Below, piece by piece: positions 40,201 through 52,800 of a DNA stretch of 64,000 nt; positions within the stretch are counted from its first letter, which is position 1; the number at the start of each line of letters is the position of its first letter. The stretch comes from Paraescarpia echinospica. Its lineage: Eukaryota > Annelida > Polychaeta > Sabellida > Siboglinidae. Location of the stretch: positions 28,297,185 to 28,361,184 of the forward strand of contig CM034543.1 in NCBI GenBank assembly GCA_020002185.1. The letters are read 5' to 3'. Both the position numbers and the translations under genes were made by a program. Below the pieces are notes generated by a model, which saw only the letters and a program-made list of their open reading frames with translations, did not search any database and was not told where the DNA came from.

Positions 40201-43200
40201 ATACGATACATATACAACAAATTATAATTGTTATTAGAATTGTTTTTAATTATAATTACATTTTATGTATATATTTATTATTAATTTATTTTATTGGTTT
40301 AAAATATATAGTGCACAGAATTATATATTTTACTATTAACAAATAGGCAAGGCATCTATAATAGGATCACAAATAAACTAACCTGAGCGAGGAAATGACA
40401 GCCACATACACAACGACACATTACATTCTCACCTTTGACCCTTTAGGTCCGCCCAGTTGGTCCTTGTCATTAAGACCCCACACGAAGACATGAGTCTTGA
40501 TGTCCTGACTTGTGATTGGCTTCTGCTTCTTGTTTGTCGCAGAGGTCAAAGGTCGCTCCTGGTCCTCATTGTCCGATGCTAGGTAGTGGAAGTTGGCAGC
40601 CTGGTCTTCCTCGTCAGACTTGAGGTGACCGATGATGGAGAGACCGTGGACCTTGCAGTCAATGCCGCTGCTCTTGCACTGCCGTACCGCCAGTTCTAGG
40701 AACCTGTAGTGCTACAACAACCCCAAAGATATATTGTTATACAGCATGTACTGCTAGTTCTAGGAATCTATAGTGCTACAACAATGCCTCAGATATCTTA
40801 TTTGCAGATATCTTATTTTCTTGCACAGCTACACTGCTTATTCTAGGAACTTGTAGTGCTATAACACCACAGATATCTTATTCTCTTGCACTACCACACC
40901 GCCAGTTCTAGGAACTCATAGTGCAACAACAACCTCATAGATATCTTATTCTCTTGCACTGCTTCACTGCCAGTTCTAGGAACTCATAGTGCAACAACCT
41001 CATAGATATCTTATTCTCTTGCACTACTGCACTGCCAGTTCTAGGAACTCATAGTGCAACAACAACCTCATAGATATCTTATTCTCTTGCACTACTGCAC
41101 TGCCAGTTCTAGGAACTCATAGTGCAACAACAACCTCATAGATATCTTATTCTCTTGCACTGCTTCACTGCCAGTCCTAGGAACTCATAGTGCAACAACA
41201 ACCTCATAGATATCTTATTCTCTTGCACTACTGCACTGCCAGTTCTAGGAACTCATAGTGCAACAACAACCTCATAGATATCTTATTCTCTTGCACTATG
41301 GCACTGCCAGTTCTAGGAACTCATAGTGCAACAACAACCTCATAGATATCTTATTCTCTTGCACTGCTTCACTGCCAGTTCTAGGAACTCATAGTGCAAC
41401 AACAACCTCATAGATATCTTATTCTCTTGCACTACGGCACTGCCAGTTCTAGGAACTCATAGTGCAACAACAACCTCATAGATATCTTATTCTCTTGCAC
41501 TGCTTCACTGCCAGTTCTAGGAACTCATAGTGCAACAACAACCTCATATATATCTTATTCTCTTGCACTACTGCACTGCCAGTTCTAGGAACTCATAGTG
41601 CAACAACAACCTCATAGATATCTTATTCTCTTGCACTACTGCACTGCCAGTTCTACGAACTCATAGTGCAACAACAACCTCATAGATATCTTATTCTCTT
41701 GCACTGCTTCACTGCCAGTTCTAGGAACTCATAGTGCAACAACAACCTCATAGATATCTTATTCTCTTGCACTACTGCACTGCCAGTTCTACGAACTCAT
41801 AGTGCAACAACAACCTCATATATATCTTATTCTCTTGCACTACTGCACTGCCAGTTCTAGGAACTCATAGTGCTACAACAACCTCATAGATATCTTATTC
41901 TCTTGCACTACTGCACTGCCAGTTCTACGAACTCATAGTGCAACAACAACCTCATAGATATCTTATTCTCTTGCACTGCTTCACTGCCAGTTCTAGGAAT
42001 TCATAGTGCAACATAACCCCACAGACATCCTACTATCTCACCTCAGTGACATCACACAGAACTTCCACGAGAGTTTCGTTGGCGCCGATGTTCACCGTCT
42101 TGATCTCCTTCAAGCTGTGGACGGTGTCGCCACCACTGACGACCACGAGTGACGGCATGTAGCTGGCGTCTGCTGGCTCCACCTGCATGTAGAGCTTCGT
42201 AATAAGGATGTCCGGCTGCATCTCGAGTCGAATCCAGTGCTGCAATAGGAGGAAGACACAGTGAAACTTCTACAAGAAAAGTATAGAGTGTCTAACTATA
42301 ATCGAGCTAGCAGGTATGTGCATGCGTGCATGCGTACGTGGGTGCATGTGTTTCCTAGACAGTTTGCATATCGGGTGTTCAATTTTCAGGGATTAACCTA
42401 CGACTCTTTAGAAGAAAAGTAGCATGTTTATTTTTTTGAAATTCCTTGTTGCTAAGGGTTATTAAAGCTCCTAGCACTGGTACCGTGTGTTAGATGGACG
42501 TACATTGATTGTTGATAGTGTTACGTGTGTTTCCTACTATTAATCGGAGGACCGCCAATCAGATGGGTCATTTTGTTAACGCAATAAAACCATTTCAAAT
42601 TTCCATCTTAACAACTGTGTTACTTACGACTACTCTGCTAAACCGTCTTGTACATTTGTGTACACGTAGCACCACCCGGAGGATGGGCTTTTGTGTTAGT
42701 ATCAATAACATTAACAAACAACCTGTTTTATTACAGAGAATATCAAGGTGATTCCATAGTGACAAACTGATGCCCTACTTACCTTGTCCTGAGAGCCAGA
42801 ACTCTGCCAATAACCATCACTGCAGTCAATGGGGTGATGTGTCATGCCCTACTTACCTTGCCCTGAGAGTCAATGGGGTGATGTGTCATGCCCTACTTAC
42901 CTTGCCTTGAGAGTGGGAACTCTGCCAGTAACCCTAACTCCCATTAATGGGGTGATGTGTCATGCCCTAATTACCTTGCCCTGAGAGCCAGAACTCTGCC
43001 AGTAACCCTCACTGCTGTCAATGGGGTAATGTATCATGGCCTACTTACCTTGCCCTGAGAACCAGAACTCTGTCAGTAACCCTCACTGCTGTCAATGGGG
43101 TGATGTGTCATGCCCTACTTACCTTGCCCTGAGAGCCAGAACTCTGCCAGTATCCCTCACTGCCATCAATCAGGCGATGTGCCATACTCTCCTTGGATGA

Positions 43201-46105
43201 GACACTCAGATGCTTCACACAGCGATGCCAGTCCTTGATGACAGAACACATTCCACTAGGGGGCAGCACCTCCCCACTCGACTGCTCCACCTTCTTTTTC
43301 TGGCGGCCGGGCTTTCCCGCATACACGAGTGCGCCCCCTGGGGTGCACAAGACAAAACTAACGATGAAGTGGACCAATCAGCAGTCATCTTCACTGACAT
43401 AAACAATGTTCTATCACTATATGAATCTGTTAATATGATATTCAGATGAAATATGAATTACTGAATACCACAAACACAGTCTGTATATTTGGTTAAAGTT
43501 ATCTTTACTTATGATGTTTAGATACAACATGAATTACTGAAATACTACAAACACAGTCTGTTTATTTATTAATGTTATCTTTACTAATACTAAGAAAACA
43601 TATTCCATCACCATTCTTCATTCATTAGTCATTCCAAGGTCAAACATTTCGTTGTAGATTTCCTTGAGGGTCATGTGACTGACCTGGTTCTGAGACACGA
43701 CTGAAGGAGTGGCGATGTGACCGTTTACTGCGAAAACAGTTCTCGCAGTAGTCAAAGTCATTGCAAGTTCGACACTTGTAGCGCGGACCAATGATAGGGT
43801 CTGTTTGACATCCATCACAGCTGGAGAACGAAACACAGACCATTGTAGGGATGGTCCATCAGACACCCAATTTTTTTGAAAAAACCCGACATAGACCTTT
43901 GAAGAATGGTCCTTTAGACATCTATTATAGTTACAAAACACGGACCATTGAAGGATGGTCCATTATATATGAACTAGTGTAGAAAGAATATCCCTACTTT
44001 ATAAGTTATAATTGAAGGAGACCAAACACAGACCTTTGTAAAACGGTCTATTAGACATCCATTATAGTTGGAGACCAAACATAGATCTTTGTAGAATGGT
44101 CCATTGGACATCCATTACAGCTGAAGGAAACAAGACACTTTTTAGGAGTAATCATACATTTGTTTCACACATGGTTAGGTTGGGCTATCTTAAGTAATTT
44201 GGCTTACATCGAGGATTGACTAAATTATAAGGTGAGGTACCAAACAGCGAAAAACATTTTGAATCAGAGGTTGAGAAAATATATGACTGGTGTGACGAAC
44301 ATTTCTTGCAGCTCAATGTTCTCAAAACCAAAGAACTTATAATTGACTTTCGGAAGAATGGTGAACCTGTGAGACCTTTCTATATCAATGGTGGACTTAT
44401 AGAATAAGTGTCCAGTTATAAATACCTTCAGACCATTCGTGATAACTCTCTCAGTTTCAATGATAACACAAAGTACATGTATAAGAAATGTCAGCAGTGC
44501 TTTGTATTTACTGCGTAGACTCAGTAAGCTGAATGTTGATAGCAAAATTATGAAATGTTTTTTACAGCTGTCACATTGAAAGTGTCTTAACGTTTTCATT
44601 TTAAGCCTGGTTCGGTGGCCTGTCAGTCACCAACATCTCAACACTCAGGAAGGTTGTAAATCTTGGGTCAAAACTAAGTAGACATCAGTGTATTGACCTT
44701 GGTGTTCTCTATGAACAGAGGGAGGAGGAAAGCTGTGCATATTGCAAATACCAAAGCACTGGTGAAGCACTTGCCTGTCACTGGCAGGAGGTACAGAATG
44801 CCCAAGTACACTACCAAGAGGGGCAGAAGGAGCTTTATTCCTACCACTGTGAGACTGGTTAATAAGTGTGTTTGGCACTCAGCTTTGCACTAGGGTTTGG
44901 ATTGATTAGTTTGACTGATCATGTGTGTAATGTTTAGTAGCCTTGCTAGTAATTAACGAGATGTTCTCTACATGCTTCAGTTGTATAGCTGACAATTTTA
45001 TTAAAGTAATTTTATCCATTTCATATGAATATTGATGTACAGCTTACTGTGAGCTAATTTATTATATTATATGAATATTTTATTGTATTAAGGCCAGACA
45101 CCCAGGTGAAATGGTGTTTTTTGACCAAAAATACTAAAAATGGTTTTCTGCCAGATTATTATACCTTTGTATGCATACTATCAATAAAGTTCACTTCTAT
45201 GACAATTACGTACCTCTAAGTGAGTTTTAGTCATGGATGAAGCATGTCGATATCATGTAATTAAATCCATTATGCAATCTTTGACAGCCTTTTCTCAAAA
45301 ACATTTTCTTCAGATTTCTGCATTTGGAAACGGGATATCTCTTGGAATAATTATGCTATATAAATAATGTTTTCAGTGTTGCATTCAGCATATCCTACTA
45401 TGTGCAATGATCAGACACTTTTTTTAAATCATGAATAGTTTGAAAGATATAGCTATATTTGTTGCCATTTTTTTTCTTCATATTTTACAATAAAATTATA
45501 AAAAAAATAAAACCACAACATTTCAAAAAATGCTCTGATCATTTCACAATAGAATCTATAGAGAACATGGATTTGCAAGAATTATAACTATACATGGATT
45601 CAATAAAAAATGGCTGTTTTTCCAAATTTGCAAATATTTGCTCAAAATGGTGGCCATTTTGTTTGTTACCATGGAAACGGGGGGTCTGGCTAAAAAAAGT
45701 TAAATATATTTTACTCAGTAAGACCCATTTCATGCACTGGGCAGAAAAAATTGAACTGTTTGAACAAATTAAAAAATAATCCTATTTACCTGCCGTGTCT
45801 GGCCTTAACTATTTACACATAATAGTGTTATTTAATGTCGACCACACAGAGAGAATTTCTTTATGGGGACAATAAACAACATCTCATCTTATCTTACATC
45901 ATCCTTTCTTGCTAACATATATGTCTCTTTGGCAACTGATGCTATTCGAGAAATTATGCTTTTACAAAATTACCAGTCCCTAGGTCCAGCCTACGGAACA
46001 GTAAACCTACGGCACATGTATTAATTTGTCATCTTTGGTGCTGTTTTATTTTAAAACTGCATATTACGCAAACAAAACTTAATATGGAATTGGGGAAAGT
46101 GATAC

Positions 46106-46140
<35 letters not shown>

Positions 46141-49100
46141 GATATATATGTGACCCATCTTAACGAAATGAGCTTAACAAACACATGTGGGGTAGAAACC
46201 TTCAAACCCAGAAAACGGCCGTCAAAGTTGATGCAAAACATTCGTTATGTTTCATGAAATATACCTTAGTTACCGTGGACAGATCTAGCTAAAATGTTGT
46301 GCTCGTCAGGCTCGCTTCCATCCGTTAAGTCTTCCAAAAAATACTCCTCGATCAAACTTTCAATCTGTGCGCGATCACTTCCATCCGAATTTAACAGCTT
46401 CGCCACGTTAAACGCCATTCTTCACGTCTTCTTAGTCGTTATCTGGGTCAGCAGTGACGCGGTGAAATACATTGTGCGCATGCGTGTGTTTACAGATTAT
46501 GTAAATGACCCATCACTGAACCAATGAGAACAGTTGCCTGAGTCACGCAGTTGCTGTTGCTACCACGTGATCAAAATTGTTTACACAGCTGGCGTAAACA
46601 GGGGGCGTCTTCCAAGTTCTCTGGAGGTCACAGAATGTAGTTATTAGCATATTTATGCCCATATATAGGAAGATGACGCGTCAAGCTTCGTGGTGATATC
46701 CCATATGTTAGGAGCGTCCCAAAATTAGCAGTTGCGAACGCGCGCAATTACTGGCATTTTCGGCGTTATTTTAAGGAAATCGAGCGGAACACTTCGTACA
46801 GCTCTACAAAAATCGCTTTAAAATACACAAAACAGAGTTCATTAGAGGGTAGCTAGAGTAGCAATCGATAAAACGAATACCAAAGAATAATTTTCAGGGG
46901 AAATCTCAAAATCGATGGATTCGCGATTTGTCCACATAAACGGCATTTACGGAAAATCAGATTTGCCGACATCCGACTCATTTCGTTAAGATGGGTCACA
47001 TATATATATATACACACACATACATACATATACGTGCTGTATGTTGATTCAATGGAAATTTGTATTTCAAAGATGGACAGTCTGAGAATGCAACTATAAG
47101 GTGGGAGGCTGTGTACGAGTCCTTACAGGATGCCTTCGTGTGTGCTTGGCACAACCTGCATCTCAGAGAGCAGGCCGGTCCAGTGGACCTGTTGGGGGAA
47201 GTCGACCGTCACATCACGGCCGTTCGCATTCACCGCTGGAACACAGTCACAGGCTAACACTGGCTGGCTCAGGAACAAAACAACAAGTTTACCTTGACCC
47301 CAAAATATAACAATGGCACAATAAACATGAGGCATTTACACAAATAAAATAGATATACCTATATAATAATGTAAGTGTGTATACATCACTTTTTGAAACC
47401 AGTATAGTAATTAATTAAAACAAAAGAATCTCTTAAATTTAAGACAAACAGGGGGTCGGTGGCTCCCATTAAGACATACTGTTGCTATCACAGGAGCCAC
47501 TGCAATTACGACAAATAATTGTTTTTATTAACATATGCTGGCCTTTTAAACTACATGACTATCTAGGTTTTATAATCATATAAATTGTATTTGACAGTAC
47601 GGTAAGTATTCTTTATCTGACTTATATAATAAAACCTCTGCGTGTACTTGAATACTAGTTTTGTCTGTTTATGGACCACACACTATGAACCAACTCAACC
47701 CAGTACATGCAGCACTGTTGTCATTACTGACATTATTGTCCTCATAAAACATGTATAAACACAAAGTATTTACTGGTATTTTACCGAGGTTTTGCCCATT
47801 TAAAAATGTCTTGTATGTATTGGTTAGATTTAGTATATTTTAAATCAGAATTCTTATCAACATTAAGGTGGCTCCGGTGGCCAAGACATGCTTGTTTCGA
47901 ATTAATAATTTCTAATAAAAGTTTTGAAGGTAGACTAACAATTTGTTCTCAGACTCTGCCCAAGACATCATGCAATATTTTAGTCCAAAGAAAGTTAAGT
48001 TTCTAAGTTGTTTAGTGACATTTTCATGCTTTTAAAGACAGTTAAAAATATGTAAAAAAATCACCTCAAAATGGCATTTTATTTAATTTTGAGAAATACC
48101 CCGAACAAAAATTGCATGTTTGTAAGCACAAATATATTATTGACATCCGTACGGGTTTGTTTTGTGAACAAATGTATATTAAGCGTGCTACAGCTTGATA
48201 CAAATGTTACAACAATGTTGAAAGACAGCCAAAACTTGAAGGGTATTTTTGGCACAACCCCGTCACCCATCGTAAAACAATCCCGCGCAATTTGGCCCAC
48301 ATGTAAGGCCAGCTTGCATGCCAAGTTATAGCTTCGTAACTATTGCAGTTTAAAAAAAATTACATTAAGAAATGCTTCTTGGTTGTCATTGATAACAGAC
48401 ATGTCACCAGATAGGCGGGTTTTGCACAAAATGTTACGTTTTTCATTGGTAAGCAGTTTATTTTTAATACAAATTGACGGAGACATCTTTTTTTGAGATA
48501 TCCCCGTGTTTTCCCGCCAACTAGGCCCTGCAATCTATATTAGTAATGACTAAATGTCCAACGACCTCGTGTTTATGACTGGCCCATGACCCCATGTGCT
48601 AGCCTATGTTTTTGTGGCACCTGATTGGTCAGGGGTCAACCCTGGGTTACTAACAAATGGCGGCATTGTCGAGTCACAAAACAAGAAGACTACCGCCAGC
48701 GCTGGTTAATTAACGTCGCGATGCAATTATGTAATCTTCATAAAACAGGATACTGGTATCAGAATAACCAGACTATTTGATATGTGATCATGGCGAGCGA
48801 ATTTACACTCGCAGACATCTGCTCTGGCAAGAAACTGATGTCATCGTTTCTATGGAAATGTTGTTATAGTTTCCAAGAATTTTAAGGTGAATTCCACTGA
48901 GACACACAAAGTAGTAGTTTTTAAAGGACAGACTGGTGACATGTGGCATTAATGCCATGTTTTTTTTTGTAGTACATATGTTGATACCAACACTTACTAA
49001 TGTTCTATGAAGAAAAAAGTAAAGAAATCAACTGACATGATACCCGCCGCCGCTCAAACCTTAACGACAAATTTTCAAGGCATACACACGGTACACACCC

Positions 49101-49832
49101 GCACAATCATAAACACATGCATGCACATACATATACAAACATGCACACACAATATACATACATAAATACGCCAGAGCTGGGACGTAACGAAGTACAAGTA
49201 CTTCGTTACTGTACTTGAGTAGAAAAGTTCACTTTTTGTGAGTAACGAAGTACATTTATTAGGAGTACTTTTACTTGTAACGAAGTACAAATGTGTGTAC
49301 TTTTCATAAATGAAGTATCCATAATTGATGCGTTAAAAATTTGGAGCTCCAAAAATATTAATAACGAACGATAATGCCTGAAGCCCGGAACTGGTTTCCG
49401 CCAGCATATATCTATAAATAGATGCTCGAGCTCAACAAGGTGTTTGTTTGAGGAGCCGGCCTGTCACTGTATCCTGCTGAGGATCCTGTCCTGTTCAATA
49501 AAGTGTTTGTTTTGCACACTACTGAATTTACTTGTTTGTTTGCAGTGGGTGACAATGTCAAAAGTACTTTTTAGAAAGTACTTTTGCATTTACTTCAAGT
49601 ACATTTGTTTACTTTTTACTTGTACTTCAAGTACATTTTCCAAAAAGTACTTTTACTTTTACTTGAGTAGCTTTTTCCAGAATTACTTGTCCTTTTACTC
49701 AAGTACAACATAAATGTACTTGTTACAGCTCTGAAATACGCACATACATACATACACCACACAAGCACACACACATGTTTGTACATGCATACATACACAT
49801 ACGCACGAGAAACAAAACAGACAGAGAGACAA

Positions 49833-49898
<66 letters not shown>

Positions 49899-52800
49899 AC
49901 TCTCACTAACTCATGCACGCACGCATATGCACAAACATAACGCACACCACATCCTCACTCACACCCAAGTACGCACGCATGCACGCACCCACGCATGCAC
50001 GCACCCACGCACGCACGCACGCACACACACACAATACAATGAAGCCAGTAAGGTGAGACTGACATCTGACGATGCCGACGCTGCGGGGTGTCACAGAGCC
50101 CCACTTGTACTTGGGTGTCTCAATGTCCGGACGCACTCGTACACTGTCCCCCACCTTGATAGGCACACTGCTGCCTCGAGTCACACCTGCAAGACACCAG
50201 TCACAAAGGTCATCCTCAATCCACTGTTACAAAGGTTACTGCTCAATCCTGGATCACAAAGGTCAACATTCAACCGCAGTCACAAAGGTCAAAACTCAAC
50301 CCACAGTCACAAAGGTCAACACTCAACCCACAGTCATAAAGGTTAACACTCAACCTGGAGTCACAAAGGTCAAAATTCAACCCAGAGTCCAAAAGTCAAA
50401 ACTTTATGCAGTCATGTCAAAGTTCAACCCGGTCACAAAGGTCAATGCTCAACCGTGAGTCACAAAGGTCAACATTCAATCATGAGTCACAAATGTGAAC
50501 ACTTAACTATAAGTCAAATATGTCAACACTCAACCCGGGGTCATGTAATAGTAAAGCACTTCTGGTCAGAGTAAATGTTTAAAAATGAAGTTTGATATAA
50601 TACAAATATAATTTATTTTTTTACACATGCAAATGTTCCTAACTATAAAGTTTGACTTGTCATACGTAACTATATCATGGACATTCTAAGGGATCCTCAG
50701 AAGGTTTATTGCGAGAACCACTGTGTGAATAAATAAATTATAAAATAAAATATTGTAAAAATATAAAAGAACAGAAAAACAGTGTTCACAATCATTTCAA
50801 CTGAGCAACAATACAAATTTAAATTACGAAACTACCACCAGTAATAGTCATAAATAATTAAATGTGTAGTGTCAGTTTTTAAGTATGAGTTATGCTTCAT
50901 GTACAATACTAACAAAATAATACCATTGCAGCATTTGTATTTGTAGGGGAAGCCAGAATGACACCAAAGGCCATACCTTTGGATCTTATAAGTATTTAAG
51001 AAAAATACACTTTACTAACAACAATTATTACAACTATTAAGAATAAACAGCTATTCTCCTGTTGGCACAACTGTTACATGAGAGTGTAACATTCGAAGTG
51101 GACAAGTTGGTTGTGACAAAGTGTACAGACGTCACTTCAGAGAGACAGTGTTAGATGTAGAGGTAACGAGATTCACCTGTCTTAAGGTCCGTGAAGCCAA
51201 GGACTTCTACATGGATGTATCGCACCCAGTAACTTCCTCCTTTCTTCTGCCACTCGCACTGGATGTTGAGGTCGTGTAGACCATCCCGGTCCAACTGTCA
51301 ATGTAAGGTTACAAGATACATGGAATATACGCTATCATGGTCCAACTATCAATGTAAGGTTACAAGATACATAGAATATACGCTAACATGGTCCAACTGT
51401 CAATGTAAGGTTACAAGATACATGGAATATATGCTATCATGGTCCAACTGTCAATGTAAGGTTACAAGATACATGGAATATAAGCTATCATGGTCCAACT
51501 GTCAATGTAAGGTTACAAGATACATGGAATATACGCTATCATGGTCCAACTGTCAATGTAAGGTTACAAGATACATGGAATATACGCTATCATGGTCCAA
51601 CTGTCAATGTAAGGTTACAAGATACATGGAATATAAGCTATCATGGTCCAACTGTCAATGTAAGGTTACAAGATACATGGAATATATGCTATCATGGTCC
51701 AACTGTCAATGTAAGGTTACAAGATACATGGAATATACGCTATCATGGTCCAACTGTCAATGTAAGGTTACAAGATACATGGAATATACGCTATCGTGGT
51801 CCAACTGTCAATGTAAGGTTACAAGATACATGGAATATATGCTATCATGGTCCAACTGTCAATGTAAGGTTACAAGATACATGGAATATAAGCTATCGTG
51901 GTCCAACTGTCAATGTAAGGTTACAAGATACATGGAATATACGCTATCATGGTCCAACTGTCAATGTAAGGTTACAAGATACATGGAATATAAGCTATCA
52001 TGGTCCAACTGTCAATGTAAGGTTACAAGATACATGGAATATACGCTAACGTGGTCCAACTGTCAATGTAAGGTTACAAGATACATGGAATATACGCTAT
52101 CATGGTCCAACTGTCAATGTAAGGTTACAAGATACATGGAATATACGCTAACGTGGTCCAACTGTCAATGTAAGGTTACAAGATACATGGAATATACGCT
52201 ATCATGGTCCAACTGTCAATGTAAGGTTACAAGATACATGGAATATATGTTATCACAGGTCCAACTGTCAATGTAAGGTTACAAGATACATGGAATATAA
52301 GCTATCGTGGTCCAACTGTCAATGTAAGGTTACAAGATACATGGAATATACGCTATCGTGGTCCAACTGTCAATGTAAAGTTACAAGATACATGGAATAT
52401 ATGCTATCATGGTCCAACTGTCAATGTAAGGTTACAAGATACATGGAATATAAGCTGCTCATGGTCAACTGTCAATGTAAGGTTACAAGATACATGGAAT
52501 ATACGTCTATCACCCATGTCAATGTAAGGTTACAAGATACATGGAATATATGTTATCACGGTCCAACTGTCAATGTAAGGTTACAAGATACATGGAATAT
52601 AAGCTATCATGGTCCAACTGTCAATGTAAGGTTACAAGATACATGGAATATACGCTATCGTGGTCCAACTGTCAATGTAAGGTTACAAGATACATGGAAT
52701 ATATGCTATCATGGTCCAACTGTCAATGTAAGGTTACAAGATACATGGAATATACAGCACAACTGTCAATGTAAGGTTACAAGATACATGGAATATATGT

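Noticed and set aside
44693..44893. Independent small basic protein gene ([13 protein letters not shown]...)
   Set aside because: The sequence is the C-terminal tail of a non-LTR ORF2 and is in line with decayed upstream reverse transcriptase frames.
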